Source of the DNA: Nioella ostreopsis
Lineage (GTDB): Bacteria; Pseudomonadota; Alphaproteobacteria; Rhodobacterales; Rhodobacteraceae
Direction: 5' to 3'
Length of the DNA: 64,000 nucleotides
NCBI RefSeq assembly: GCF_004000255.1
Contig: NZ_RCIQ01000009.1
Location: 1 to 64,000 of the forward strand
This document shows positions 26,904 through 35,752 of the stretch, piece by piece (position 1 is the first letter of the stretch; the number at the start of each line of letters is the position of its first letter). A program made the position numbers and the translations under genes. A model generated the notes under the pieces. The model was given only the letters and a program-made list of their open reading frames with translations. It was not told where the DNA came from and did not search any database.

Positions 26904-27905
26904 ATGACCGAAACGCTGATCACGTCCGAGGTGGATTACGAGGCCGAGGGTCGCCAGACCGGCTATCTCCGCGTGCCCCATTCCGTCACCCGCAGCGCCT
27001 ATGGCTTCATTCCGGTCCCGATCACGGTGCTGAAAAACGGTGAGGGGCCGACCATGGTGCTGATGGGCGGCACCCATGGGGACGAATATGAGGGCCAGAT
27101 CGCGATTGACCGGCTGGCCAAGAATTTGCGGCCCAAGGATATCGTGGGCCGTATCATCTGCCTGCCGATGCTGAACTTCCCCGCCGCCGACGCGGGCCTG
27201 CGCTGTTCCCCGGTGGATGAGGGCAACCTCAACCGCGCCTTCCCCGCCGATCCGCGCGGCACGCCGACCCAGTTGATCGCGCATTACGTCGAAGAGGTGC
27301 TGATGCCGATGGCCGACTATGCCATCGACCTGCATTCGGGCGGCGCGTCCCTCTTCTATCCGCCGACCTTCATGCGCTGTCCGGGCTGGACCGAGGAAGA
27401 AGCCGCAACTCTGCGCAAACTCCAGACCGCCTTCGATCTTCCCTACGCCTGGGTCTTCATCGGCGGCGGCGGCCCGAACAGCACCGCGCGCACCACGATG
27501 GGAGCAGCCGCGCGCAAGGGGGTCGTGACCGTGAACGCGGAACTCGGCGGCGGCGGCGCGGTGACGCCCGAGATCCTGGCACTGGCCGAGCGCGGGCTGA
27601 ACCGCGTTCTGCATGCGGTCGGGATGCTGCCGGGATATCAGCCTGATGAGACGCGCGGCACGCGGGAGCTGCATATTCAGGGCCTAGTCCATGCCTATGA
27701 CCGGGGCGTGTTCGAGCCCCTGCTGGAAATCGGCACCGAAGTTGGCGTCGGGACAGTCCTCGCCACGATTCACCACCCGGACGACCCGAGCCGCGCCCCG
27801 ACCGAGATCGTCTCTGGCTACGATGGAATGATTCTCGCCATGCGCGCGCTCGGACGGGTGGACCGCGGCGACGCCCTCTTCCAGATCGCGCGGGACGTGG
27901 CGTGA
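26904..27905 (+). CDS. Succinylglutamate desuccinylase/aspartoacylase-family deacylase (DoeB-like)
   Basis: A 333-residue zinc amidohydrolase. Zinc-ligand motif GGTHGDEYEG (H58, E61) and the later ligand in IDLHSGG (H144) fit the AstE/aspartoacylase family. The overall sequence resembles DoeB, which deacetylates N-acetyl-diaminobutyrate in ectoine breakdown. It is 16 bases after tdh with a GGAGG site, so it is in the same operon. No other ectoine genes are present, so its substrate may instead be an N-acyl amino acid linked to threonine or glycine use; this is inference. Confidence 0.8.
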   Translation: MTETLITSEVDYEAEGRQTGYLRVPHSVTRSAYGFIPVPITVLKNGEGPTMVLMGGTHGDEYEGQIAIDRLAKNLRPKDIVGRIICLPMLNFPAADAGLRCSPVDEGNLNRAFPADPRGTPTQLIAHYVEEVLMPMADYAIDLHSGGASLFYPPTFMRCPGWTEEEAATLRKLQTAFDLPYAWVFIGGGGPNSTARTTMGAAARKGVVTVNAELGGGGAVTPEILALAERGLNRVLHAVGMLPGYQPDETRGTRELHIQGLVHAYDRGVFEPLLEIGTEVGVGTVLATIHHPDDPSRAPTEIVSGYDGMILAMRALGRVDRGDALFQIARDVA

Positions 27906-27981
27906 CCCGATCATGCCCGGGGTCACTATTGTCTCTCCGGCCGCACGCCGAACGGCCCCTGCTTCTTTGCTTAAGGGTCTA

Positions 27982-28488
27982 TTCCAGCTCAGTGTCTGAG
28001 CGGTTTCATTCTGCACGATTTGAGAAGGATTTAATAGAGGTCCTTTTCGCGCGTGTTGAAGTGGAATTCGGTTTCGTTGAGGAAGGTTTGGAAACTGGTT
28101 TTCTCAGCCCGTTGAACTTGGCGTGGCGGCGCTTGGCGTAGCTCCGGAAGCTCTCGATGCCGTTGATATGGACGCCGTTCTCGGAGAAGATCGGGAGATC
28201 GCGCTGACGGGTCAGTCCGAAGTAGCTTTCGTCCAGCTCGACCTGGCCGCGGAAGGGGCAGTCCTGCTACGATAGCTCGCCCATCCTGCGCCTCAGAAGC
28301 CCATAGAGGGCGGCAGCCGTCTTGTGGTTCAAACCGGTCAGAACAGCCGCCCGGTCGGCGGTGATATCGAGCGTGAAAAGCCGCAGAAGCTCGCGGGATT
28401 TCCGCTCCGAAATTCTCCCCCGAAGCAGATACCGGTTTTTCTGAGCCATAAGAGCGCCTAATCATACTCTCAGAACACCTCAGCTGGA
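27982..28488 (-). mobile_element. Decayed IS1595-family insertion sequence
   Basis: An element of about 507 bases bounded by imperfect inverted ends, TTCCAGCTCAGTGTCTGAG (27982-28000) and CTCAGAACACCTCAGCTGGA (28469-28488). Between them lie pieces of an IS1595-type transposase on the minus strand. A complete element would be about twice as long, so much of the middle is deleted. No clear target duplication is seen. It lies between the tdh operon and a LuxR gene whose start is 8 bases beyond the right end. Confidence 0.7.
28031..28449 (-). pseudogene. IS1595-family transposase remnant
   Basis: From 28449 the frame reads MAQKNRYLLRGRISERKSRE, the family N-terminus, to a stop at 28267. The following bases still encode CPFRGQVELDESYFG (the first catalytic Asp region). 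The frame then jumps to ENGVHINGIESFRSYAKRRH, so the segment between is lost. In another frame the end FLNETEFHFNTREKDLY is found. With stops, a deletion and frameshifts, it cannot be active. Confidence 0.75.
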
Positions 28489-28495
28489 CCGGACC

Positions 28496-29257
28496 ATGGC
28501 CAAAACATCCCCCCTGCCCCGCGACCCGGTGGCGGCGTTGGTTGCCACTGTGCCCACGGACGGGTTCGGGGCGGCGCTGCTGACCTATATCCGCAGCCAG
28601 GCCGAGATCGCCAATTTCGGCGCCTTCCTGGTGCCGGACCTGCGCAATCCGCAACCGGTCCTGTCGGTCTGGTCCGGGCAGATGAGCGACTATTGGTTCA
28701 ATGTGAATGCCCGGCGGATCACGTCCCATGACGCGCTGCGCCGCGATTTCGTCGACCGCATCCGCCGTGCGCCACCCGGCGGGCTGGTCATCGACCGCTG
28801 GCGCCCGCCTGCAGATGACCCCCGCGCCCCGATCTACGCCCGTGACCGGGTGATCGAGCGGGTCTCGGTTGCGTCACGCACCGGGCGTGGCGGGTTCGTG
28901 TCCTTCTTTCTGCGGGGGGATCAGTCGGGTTGGTTGACGGATGACGAGTTGGAGCGATTGCGCAAGGTGCTGCCCCTTGCCCATGAACTTATCGGGCTGC
29001 GGCACCGGCTGGTCGGGGCGGCGGGAGCGACGGCCACGGGGTTGCGAGACCGGGCCGTGGACCCTTTCACGGCGCTCAGCCCGCGCGAGGCGGAAGTCTG
29101 CGATCATGCGGTGCGGGGCGTGTCCGTGGCAGGGACCGCGTTGGCGCTTGGGGTATCGGAGAACTCTGTCAGGACCCTGCGCAAACGGGCCTGGCGCAAG
29201 TTGGGGGTGGGCTCGGCCACGCAGCTTGCGTCGCTGGTGTTGTCAGATCGCGGCTGA
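28496..29257 (+). CDS. LuxR-family transcriptional regulator (orphan)
   Basis: A 253-residue protein with a C-terminal LuxR helix-turn-helix (about residues 190-250: LSPREAEVCDHAVRGVSVAG, then ENSVRTLRKRAWRKLGV). The N-terminal 180 residues are a GAF-like or unassigned sensor region; no autoinducer-binding motif is evident. The ATG lies 8 bases after the right end of an IS remnant and has no obvious ribosome-binding site, so the original promoter or start may have been altered. It may control the SDR and P1-hydrolase genes downstream (inference). Confidence 0.8.
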   Translation: MAKTSPLPRDPVAALVATVPTDGFGAALLTYIRSQAEIANFGAFLVPDLRNPQPVLSVWSGQMSDYWFNVNARRITSHDALRRDFVDRIRRAPPGGLVIDRWRPPADDPRAPIYARDRVIERVSVASRTGRGGFVSFFLRGDQSGWLTDDELERLRKVLPLAHELIGLRHRLVGAAGATATGLRDRAVDPFTALSPREAEVCDHAVRGVSVAGTALALGVSENSVRTLRKRAWRKLGVGSATQLASLVLSDRG

Positions 29258-29317
29258 GCCCCCTTCCCGACCCGGCCGTTTCGTGGAAACATCGCCCCGA
29301 CAAGCGGGGAGAAGAAC

Positions 29318-30058
29318 ATGAGACTAGACGGCAAGACCGCCATCGTGACCGGCGCGGGATCGGGCTTCGGCGCGGGGATTGCGCGGCGCTTTGCGGCAGA
29401 GGGCGCGAAGGTCATGGTCGTGGACCTGAACGCAGAGGCGGCGGAGGCTGTTGCGGCAGAGATCGGCGGCATCGCGCAGGTGACGGACGTGGCCAGCGGC
29501 GACAGCGTGAAGGACATGGCTCAGGCGGCGCTGACCGCCTGGGGCCGCATCGACATTCTGGTCAACAATGCCGGGATCACCCATCTGCCGAAACCATTGG
29601 AAACCGTGACGGAGGAGGAGTTCGACCGGGTTCTGGCAGTGAATGCCAAGTCGGTCTACCTGACCGCGCGCGAGATCGTGCCGCATATGAAGGATGCCGG
29701 CGTAGGGGCCATCGTGAACATCGCCTCGACCGCCGGGGTCAGCCCGCGCCCGAACCTCAACTGGTACAATGCCTCCAAGGGCTGGATGATTACCGCGACC
29801 AAGGCGATGGCGGTGGAACTGGCCCCTTTCGGCATCCGTGTGAACGCGGTCAACCCGGTGGCGGGCGAAACGCCGCTTCTGAAAAGCTTCATGGGAGAGG
29901 ACACGCCGGAGATCCGGGCCAAGTTCATCTCGACCATTCCGATCGGGCGCTTTTCCACGCCGGAGGACATTGCCAACGCGGCGCTCTACCTCTGCTCGGA
30001 CGAGGCTAGCATGGTGACCGGCGTGGCGATGGAAGTGGACGGGGGGCGCTGTATCTGA
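29318..30058 (+). CDS. SDR-family oxidoreductase
   Basis: A 246-residue short-chain dehydrogenase with the NAD(P) motif TGAGSGFGAGIA (about 12-23), NNAG, and the catalytic triad Ser in IASTAG with YNASK (Tyr and Lys both present). The C-terminal MEVDGGRCI is typical of the classical family. A GGGGAGAAG site precedes the ATG. The stop overlaps the next start (TGATG), so it is coupled to the P1-family hydrolase. Substrate unknown. Confidence 0.9.
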   Translation: MRLDGKTAIVTGAGSGFGAGIARRFAAEGAKVMVVDLNAEAAEAVAAEIGGIAQVTDVASGDSVKDMAQAALTAWGRIDILVNNAGITHLPKPLETVTEEEFDRVLAVNAKSVYLTAREIVPHMKDAGVGAIVNIASTAGVSPRPNLNWYNASKGWMITATKAMAVELAPFGIRVNAVNPVAGETPLLKSFMGEDTPEIRAKFISTIPIGRFSTPEDIANAALYLCSDEASMVTGVAMEVDGGRCI

Positions 30059-31047
30059 TGCGACCCGGCCCCCTGAACCTGATCACCGATGTGCCCGGCC
30101 TGCGGGTGGGCAACGCGGAGGATCACCGGGTAAAGACCGGCGCGACCGTGCTGCTGGCCGAGCGGCCCTTCACCGCCGCCGTGCATGTGATGGGCGGCGC
30201 ACCGGGCACGCGGGAAACCGACCTGCTGGCCCCCGACAAGACGGTGCAGGAGGTTGATGCACTGGTGCTGTCGGGCGGATCGGCCTTCGGGCTGGACGCA
30301 GCCTCTGGCGCGGCGGATTGGCTTCGTTCGCAGGGGCGGGGCTTTGCCGTAGGCGATCAGCTGGTGCCGATTGTGCCGGGAGCCATCGTCTTCGACCTGA
30401 TCAACGGGGGTGACAAGGATTGGCGCGAGAATCCCTATAAGCGGCTCGGGGCCGAGGCGGCGAAGGCTGCCGGGGGGGCATTCGCCCTTGGCACAGCCGG
30501 GGCCGGAACGGGGGCGATTATTGCGGACCTGAAGGGCGGGCTAGGCTCGGCCTCGGTCGTGCTGCCCTCTGGCCACACGGTCGGGGCGCTCGTGGTGGTG
30601 AATGCGCTTGGTCAGGTGACTGTGGGCGATACCGGGCATTTCTGGGCTGCACCCTTCGAAATGGGTGGCGAATTCGGCGGGCTTGGCCCCGCGCCCGGGT
30701 TCGATGCCAGCAAGCCCCCGCGCCACAAGGGCGGGCCCGGGCAGGCCACGACGATTGCCATCGTCGCCACCGATGCGGCGCTGACGCAGGCGCAGGCCAC
30801 GCGCATGGCCACCGCCGCCCATGACGGCATGGCGAGGGCGATCTATCCCAGCCATACGCCGATGGACGGGGACCTGGTCTTTGCCGCCGCGACTGGCGAG
30901 CGGCCCCTGGCCGACCCGGTCTGGGACGCGCTGCACCTTGGACACGCGGCGGCGCTGTGCCTTGCGCGGGCCATCGCGCGCGGGGTCTACGAGGCGACAC
31001 AGGGCGAAAGCGACCCCCTGCCCACCTGGCAGCAGGCATTCGGCTGA
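30058..31047 (+). CDS. P1-family (S58) Ntn hydrolase/peptidase
   Basis: A 329-residue protein of the DmpA/NylC-type P1 family, which cut themselves to expose a nucleophile and act on aminopeptide or amide substrates. It starts LNLITDVPGLRVGNAEDH, has GGSAFGLDAASGAADWL, and carries YPSHTPMDGDLVF. The Thr in this HTPMDGD motif (T267) is the probable self-cleavage nucleophile by comparison with nylon hydrolase NylC. It overlaps the upstream SDR by one base. Substrate unknown. Confidence 0.85.
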   Translation: MRPGPLNLITDVPGLRVGNAEDHRVKTGATVLLAERPFTAAVHVMGGAPGTRETDLLAPDKTVQEVDALVLSGGSAFGLDAASGAADWLRSQGRGFAVGDQLVPIVPGAIVFDLINGGDKDWRENPYKRLGAEAAKAAGGAFALGTAGAGTGAIIADLKGGLGSASVVLPSGHTVGALVVVNALGQVTVGDTGHFWAAPFEMGGEFGGLGPAPGFDASKPPRHKGGPGQATTIAIVATDAALTQAQATRMATAAHDGMARAIYPSHTPMDGDLVFAAATGERPLADPVWDALHLGHAAALCLARAIARGVYEATQGESDPLPTWQQAFG

Positions 31048-31110
31048 GGCTTGGTCTTTGCGGTGCAAAGCGCTAGGCTACGCGCATTGTATTGATCACG
31101 GAGATTTCAC

Positions 31111-31686
31111 ATGCGACTGACAGCAATCGCAGCCGCCGTAACACTGGCCGTATCCCCCCTGCCCGCCCTCGCGGACTCGCATGAGGATGAGGTCATGGCC
31201 ACGCTGCAATCCGCCATGGACGCCTATGGTGCCGGCGACATCCAATACGCACTGGAAGAACTTGCCTATGCGCAGCAACTGCTGAATGGGCTGGTGGCCG
31301 AAGGGTTGCAGGGCTTCCTGCCTGCGGCGCTGGACGGCTGGACAATGACCATTGACGAGGATGCGGCCCAGGGCATGGGCTTTATCGGCGGTGGCACCAT
31401 TGCGCGCGGTGAATACTGCGGTCCGGGGGCTTGCTTTACCATCACGCTGATGGCGGACAATCCGATGGTCACCTCGATGGGGGCGATGCTGGGGAACGCA
31501 CAGATGATGGCCGCCATGGGGCCGATCGTGCGGATCAACCGGCAGAGCTTCCTCAATCAGGATGGGGACCTGTCGGCGCTGATCGGCAACCGGATCCTTG
31601 TGCAGGCCGAGGATGGCGACGAGGACGTGATGGTCCAGCATCTGGAGCAGATGGACTTCCGTGAAATGATGATGTTCGGGATGTGA
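31111..31686 (+). CDS. Secreted hypothetical protein
   Basis: A 191-residue protein with a clear signal peptide (MRLTAIAAAVTLAVSPLPALA, cleavage near residue 21). The mature part is acidic and methionine rich with no domain that I recognise. A GGAG site lies before the ATG. It is convergent with the oxidoreductase at 31731. A periplasmic location is predicted; function unknown. Confidence 0.8.
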   Translation: MRLTAIAAAVTLAVSPLPALADSHEDEVMATLQSAMDAYGAGDIQYALEELAYAQQLLNGLVAEGLQGFLPAALDGWTMTIDEDAAQGMGFIGGGTIARGEYCGPGACFTITLMADNPMVTSMGAMLGNAQMMAAMGPIVRINRQSFLNQDGDLSALIGNRILVQAEDGDEDVMVQHLEQMDFREMMMFGM

Positions 31687-31694
31687 TCCCGCTG

Positions 31695-31723
31695 GATGGC
31701 CCGGCCAAGCCGGTCGGGCCATC
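31695..31723. terminator. Hairpin between convergent genes
   Basis: GATGGCCCG (31695-31703) pairs perfectly with CGGGCCATC (31715-31723), lying between the two convergent stop codons. No long T-run follows on either strand, so it may work as a weak or factor-assisted terminator for both. Confidence 0.5.
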
Positions 31724-31730
31724 GCCCCTC

Positions 31731-32750
31731 TTAGGGGGCAATCAGCACCTTGGCATCCTTGGCGGCAAGCGCCGCCGGGAAGCGGTCAAGTGCCTCAGAG
31801 AGCGGCAGAACCTCTGACACATCCGTGTGCCAGGCCCCGCTTGCGAAGCGCCCCTGAACCTCTCCGACAAGCGCTGCTACCTTTTCGGGCGCGGTCTCTC
31901 GCATCCAGCTGGAGAGCCAGAACCCTTCGATCCGTTTGCCCATGAAAATGAACTGACCCATCTGGTCGAGGCGGGGCGGCGTGGTGGCCAGCCTGCCATA
32001 GCAGACCCACCGGGCCCCGCGCGGCATGGCGAAGAACAGGTCGGCGGCCACCTGATCGGCCACCGCATCGAGCAGGATACGCGGTTTGTGTTCAGCCATG
32101 ACCGCCTTGGCCCGGACCGCGAAATCCGGGGCGGAACTGACCAGTACATCCGCAGCGCCAAGCGCCTTCAGCGCCTCGGCCTGTTCGGCGCGGCGCACCA
32201 CGGGGATGGCGGCAATGCCCGCATCCTTGGCCAGCCCGATCATGAATTTCCCAAGCTGCGATCCACCAGCGGTGAACAGGAACGCCCCGGCCCCATCGGC
32301 CCGCACGATGTCGAACATCGCCATCGCGGTCATCGGGTTGACGATCAGCCCTGCTGCGTCCTCGTCCCGCAGGTCGGGGCGCAGGGGGATCATCATGCGC
32401 GCATCCGCCATGGCATATTCCGCCCAGGTGCCCCACCCCATACCGAAGAAACTGACCCGCTGGCCCAGTAGCGGCGTATCGCCTGCCACGACCTCGCCCA
32501 CACCTTCAAAGCCTGCAGGCATCCCGGCCTTGCGCGGCTGACCATACTGGCCAGAGACGAACATCAGGTCCGAGGGGTTCACGGCGGCGCGGGTAACCTT
32601 GATCAATGCCTGCCCCTCGCGCGGCTGAGGCACGGGCAGTGTAGAGAGCGACACAAATTCGGAGAGGTCAGTCGGCATGTCACCCGCGCTGCCACTGGCG
32701 TATCCGTCTTCGCGCAGAACAAGCGCGGTCATCGTGTCTGGCAGGGTCAT
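31731..32750 (-). CDS. Zinc-independent MDR-family oxidoreductase (quinone reductase-like)
   Basis: A 339-residue medium-chain reductase. The N-terminal GroES-like part includes NPSDLMFVSGQYG, with no zinc-binding cysteine pattern. The Rossmann part has FTAGGSQLGKFMIGLAKD. It resembles 2-enoyl thioester/quinone reductases. ATG start. It is a single gene convergent with the secreted protein gene. Substrate unknown. Confidence 0.85.
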   Translation of the reverse strand: MTLPDTMTALVLREDGYASGSAGDMPTDLSEFVSLSTLPVPQPREGQALIKVTRAAVNPSDLMFVSGQYGQPRKAGMPAGFEGVGEVVAGDTPLLGQRVSFFGMGWGTWAEYAMADARMMIPLRPDLRDEDAAGLIVNPMTAMAMFDIVRADGAGAFLFTAGGSQLGKFMIGLAKDAGIAAIPVVRRAEQAEALKALGAADVLVSSAPDFAVRAKAVMAEHKPRILLDAVADQVAADLFFAMPRGARWVCYGRLATTPPRLDQMGQFIFMGKRIEGFWLSSWMRETAPEKVAALVGEVQGRFASGAWHTDVSEVLPLSEALDRFPAALAAKDAKVLIAP

Positions 32751-32812
32751 GTCGGCTCTCCTTTGGGGCTGAACGCCTGAGATAGGGAAGCGCGTGGGGC
32801 GGAAAAAGGAAA

Positions 32813-32847
32813 CCCCCGGCGTGACATTACGTCAGCCGGGGGCTTTT
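32813..32847. terminator. Bidirectional intrinsic terminator after atpF
   Basis: CCCCCGGC (32813-32820) pairs with GCCGGGGG (32835-32842). On the plus strand TTTTT follows; on the minus strand TTTCCTTTTT follows. It lies 26 bases past the atpF stop, so it ends the F0 operon. Confidence 0.8.
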
Positions 32848-32867
32848 TGTCGGTCGGCGGTGCGTGC

Positions 32868-33422
32868 TTAGTGCAGGCGGGCCGAAACCTCTTCGATGGC
32901 ACCGTCAATCAGCTTGTTCTGATCGGCAGCACTGGTCCGGGCGGCGATGACTTCCGCAGCGGCGGCCACAGCGATGCTGATGGCCCGGTCGCGCACTTCG
33001 CGCACGGCGCTGTTTTCGGCCGATGCGATCTGGTCCTCGGCTGCGGCCAGTCGGCGTGCGATAGAGGCTTTCAGGTCCGCCTTGGCCTGCTCGGCGGCAA
33101 TCTGTGCCTCTTCGCGGGCATGGGCAACGATGCGCTCGGACTGCTCGGCCACTTCACGCTGCTTACGCTCGTAGGAGGCGAGGATCGTCTGTGCCTCTTC
33201 GCGGAGCGCGCGGGCTTCGTCCAGCTCGTTGCGGATGCCCTCGGCGCGCTGATCCAGCAGGCCCATCAGGATGCCGGGCACCTTGAAGTAGACCAGAACC
33301 CCGACGAAGACGAGGAAGGAGATCAGCACCACGAAGTCGGTGTTGAACAGCGAGAAGAACGGACCCGAGGCCGCGAAAGCGGGCGAGCCGATCAGTGCGA
33401 AAAGAACTGCAAGGCGTTTCAT
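32868..33422 (-). CDS. atpF: ATP synthase F0 subunit b
   Basis: A 184-residue protein with a signal-like N-terminus, one membrane span (about residues 27-48, [18 protein letters not shown]) and a long charged coiled-coil that forms the peripheral stalk. It pairs with the b' subunit encoded just before it. Last gene of the F0 operon; the F1 genes are not in this window. Confidence 0.95.
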   Translation of the reverse strand: MKRLAVLFALIGSPAFAASGPFFSLFNTDFVVLISFLVFVGVLVYFKVPGILMGLLDQRAEGIRNELDEARALREEAQTILASYERKQREVAEQSERIVAHAREEAQIAAEQAKADLKASIARRLAAAEDQIASAENSAVREVRDRAISIAVAAAAEVIAARTSAADQNKLIDGAIEEVSARLH

Positions 33423-33427
33423 ATCCC

Positions 33428-33955
33428 TTATCCTTTCACACGTGCGGTGACAGCGGCGGCAATCGACGCATCATCGGATGCGGTCGGTGCCAGCGTGGCC
33501 ACGATCTCTGCTGCGGTGTCACGGGCGACCGCCTCCACGGCTTCCAGCGCGCCGGCACGGATCTCGTCGATCCGGGCGGCGGATTCCGCTGCTTTCGCAG
33601 AAATCTCGGCATCGGCCTTGGCGGTTGCATCCGCAAGGTCGGCCATGATCTCGGCGCGGGCTTCCGCTGCGATGGCCTGGGCTTCGGCACGGGCGTCGGC
33701 GAGGGCCTTGTTATAGGCGTCCTCGGCGGCGGCGGCCTGACGCTTCAGGTCTTCGGCGGCGGCGATATCATTCGTTATGGTTCCCTGACGCTCGGCCAGA
33801 ACAGCCCCGATCCGGGGCAGAGCGACGCGAGACAGGATCAGGTAGATCACCACGATGGTGACCACGAGCCAGAAGATCTGGTTCGGGAAGGTAGAAAAGT
33901 CCAGCTGCGGCATTCCGGGTGCGGAAGCGGCGGCGTCGTGTGCGTCAACGGCCAT
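33428..33955 (-). CDS. atpF': ATP synthase F0 subunit b'
   Basis: A 175-residue relative of subunit b typical of photosynthetic and other alphaproteobacteria. It has an N-terminal membrane span (about residues 28-46, [15 protein letters not shown]) and a long alanine/glutamate-rich helix. It sits between atpE and atpF, ending 5 bases before atpF starts. Confidence 0.94.
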   Translation of the reverse strand: MAVDAHDAAASAPGMPQLDFSTFPNQIFWLVVTIVVIYLILSRVALPRIGAVLAERQGTITNDIAAAEDLKRQAAAAEDAYNKALADARAEAQAIAAEARAEIMADLADATAKADAEISAKAAESAARIDEIRAGALEAVEAVARDTAAEIVATLAPTASDDASIAAAVTARVKG

Positions 33956-34038
33956 CTTGTCCTCCGAGGAACCTGGTTACACCGGACCGCTCGCACGCAT
34001 GGCAAGCGGCCCGGCCGTAAGGATGGTTCGCGAAAGGC

Positions 34039-34263
34039 TTAGACGGCGAACATCAGCAGCAGAGCGACGAGGAATGCGAAGATCCCCAGTGCTTCTGCGA
34101 ATGCGATGCCGATGAAGAGCGTTGCGGTCTGGCCGGCTGCTGCCGACGGGTTGCGCAGGGCGCCGGACAGGAAGTTGCCTGCCACGTGACCCACACCGAT
34201 TGCGGCTGCGCCGGAACCGATTGCTGCGAGGCCTGCGCCGATGTGTGCGAGATCGCCTTCCAT
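34039..34263 (-). CDS. atpE: ATP synthase F0 subunit c
   Basis: A 74-residue double-span proteolipid starting [18 protein letters not shown]. The rotor glycine-rich first helix and the ion-carrying glutamate in [13 protein letters not shown] are present. A longer frame upstream to 34341 is rejected since family c-subunits start here. Lies between atpB and atpF'. Confidence 0.97.
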   Translation of the reverse strand: MEGDLAHIGAGLAAIGSGAAAIGVGHVAGNFLSGALRNPSAAAGQTATLFIGIAFAEALGIFAFLVALLLMFAV

Positions 34264-34318
34264 GTGATATCTCCTTACGATTGGAAGTTTGGATATGTTG
34301 GTTTCTTGAGACGTGCGG

Positions 34319-35173
34319 TTAGTGCGACGGATGCAGCGCATCGCGCAGGTAGACGCATGTCAGGATCGTGAAGACGTATGCCTGGATGAAGGCCACCAGA
34401 ACCTCCAGCCCGTAGACTGCGGTGATCGCCACCACCGGTGCCACGGCCCCGAGGCCGAGGACGCCTGCAAAGCCCGCGAACACCTTGATCACCGCGTGGC
34501 CAGCCATGACGTTGCCGGCAAGACGGATGGAGTGGCTGACCGGGCGCACGAAATACGAGATCAGTTCGATGATCGCGAGGATCGGCCGCAGCGCCATCGG
34601 CGCGGAGGACACCCAGAACAGCCCGAGGAAGCCCGCGCCGTTCTTGACGAACCCGACGACGGTCACGGTCAGGAACACGGCCATCGCGAGGATCGCGGTC
34701 ACGGCGATATGAGAGGTGGTGGTAAAGCTCATCGGCAGAAGGCCAAGGAAGTTGGCCATCACGATGAACAGGAACAGCGTCATGATATAGGGGAAGAAGG
34801 CCAGCGCGTCCTTGCCCGCCACGTCTTCGACCATCTTGCGGATGAAGCCATAGGTCAGTTCCGCCACCGACTGCGCACGCGAGGGCACGATGGCCCGGCC
34901 ACGAGACCCCATGACCATCAGGATGAACACGCCGACAATCGCCAGCATCATCCACAGGGTCACGTTGGTGATGGTGTAGAAGGAAATCGGGCCGTCGCCA
35001 AACAGCGGCTCGACGATGAACTGGTCCATCGGGTGGATCTGAAGACCACCTTCGGCACCATGAGCGGCATCGGCGCCGTGGGCCGCTGCTGCGTCTGCAC
35101 CGTGGGCTGCGTCAGCGCCGTTTGCGACAACCGCCTCTTCACCGTGGGTCTGTTCTTGTGCGTCTTCGGACAC
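34319..35173 (-). CDS. atpB: ATP synthase F0 subunit a
   Basis: A 284-residue multi-span protein. The essential arginine is in the helix [14 protein letters not shown] and the fifth helix is near the C-terminus. It starts with GTG (35171-35173), 3 bases after atpI. An N-terminal extension of about 45 residues, built of AAHGAD-type repeats before [12 protein letters not shown], is not part of the usual core and is rich in Ala, Gly and His. The extension is included because no other start fits. Confidence 0.93.
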   Translation of the reverse strand: MSEDAQEQTHGEEAVVANGADAAHGADAAAAHGADAAHGAEGGLQIHPMDQFIVEPLFGDGPISFYTITNVTLWMMLAIVGVFILMVMGSRGRAIVPSRAQSVAELTYGFIRKMVEDVAGKDALAFFPYIMTLFLFIVMANFLGLLPMSFTTTSHIAVTAILAMAVFLTVTVVGFVKNGAGFLGLFWVSSAPMALRPILAIIELISYFVRPVSHSIRLAGNVMAGHAVIKVFAGFAGVLGLGAVAPVVAITAVYGLEVLVAFIQAYVFTILTCVYLRDALHPSH

Positions 35174-35176
35174 GTC

Positions 35177-35509
35177 TCATTCCCCTTCATCGCGCGCGGC
35201 CAGCGCCGCTTCGTTTTCTTTCTGGATCTCGTGGGCAGAGCGGATCATCGTCTTCACCCCGGCCACGAAGCCCAGCAATGTCAAAACCACCATGAACCAC
35301 GGCGATGTGCCAAACAGCGCATCCAATCCGTAGCCCATGCCAAATCCGATCCCCAGACCGGCCACAAGCTCTATCACCATCCGCCAGGCATGCTGCGCCA
35401 TGGAATAGTGTTCCTCGGTATGGGGCTTGTCGCTTTCCTGCCCGGCTTTCAGTCGTTCCAGCCGCTGTTCGAAGTCTTGCAAGCGGTCAGGATCGGGCCC
35501 GTCGGACAT
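35177..35509 (-). CDS. atpI: ATP synthase-associated protein AtpI
   Basis: A 110-residue protein with two membrane spans (about 42-62 and 70-88) after a charged N-terminus, matching the AtpI/AtpZ family encoded first in F0 operons and thought to assist c-ring assembly or magnesium supply. ATG start, about 30 bases from a good promoter. Confidence 0.88.
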   Translation of the reverse strand: MSDGPDPDRLQDFEQRLERLKAGQESDKPHTEEHYSMAQHAWRMVIELVAGLGIGFGMGYGLDALFGTSPWFMVVLTLLGFVAGVKTMIRSAHEIQKENEAALAARDEGE

Positions 35510-35539
35510 GGAAAACGCCCCCTTCAGAGGTTCGGGCGG

Positions 35540-35568
35540 AAACTAGGCAGAGCACCCCACAGAGTCAA
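35540..35568 (-). promoter_or_regulatory. Sigma70-type promoter of the F0 operon
   Basis: On the minus strand TTGACT (35563-35568) and TAGTTT (35540-35545) are separated by exactly 17 bases, with the -10 ending 31 bases before the atpI start. It is one of the clearest promoters in the window. Confidence 0.65.
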
Positions 35569-35675
35569 CGCGTAGTTTCCACATTTTCAAAGCGTCTAAT
35601 TTATTGATTATATGCGAGTTTTTCTGCATGCGACAAAGACGGCACAGCTGCCCGACCCGGCATTTCAGGTTTTCA

Positions 35676-35721
35676 TATATTCAACCGATCGGTTGACGGT
35701 ATATTCAACCAGATGGTTGAC
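35676..35721 (+). promoter_or_regulatory. Twin ArsR-type operators
   Basis: Two copies of ATATTCAACC-N-GGTTGACG lie 24 bases apart centre to centre. The first, TCAACCGATCGGTTGA (35681-35696), is a perfect 16-base palindrome. The second, TCAACCAGATGGTTGA (35705-35720), differs only in the middle. They lie just upstream of the ArsR gene, so autoregulation is likely. Confidence 0.75.
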
Positions 35722-35752
35722 GATCCTCGTCCGGCCATGGATATCCGCGCAA

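Noticed and set aside
28496-29257. Acyl-homoserine-lactone receptor.
   Set aside because: The LuxR protein has the C-terminal DNA-binding domain, but I cannot see the conserved Trp/Tyr/Asp pattern of the autoinducer domain, and no luxI gene is present.
35612-35752. N-terminal extension of the ArsR gene from 35612.
   Set aside because: It would run through the two operator palindromes, has no ribosome-binding site and does not match the family; the ATG at 35753 does.
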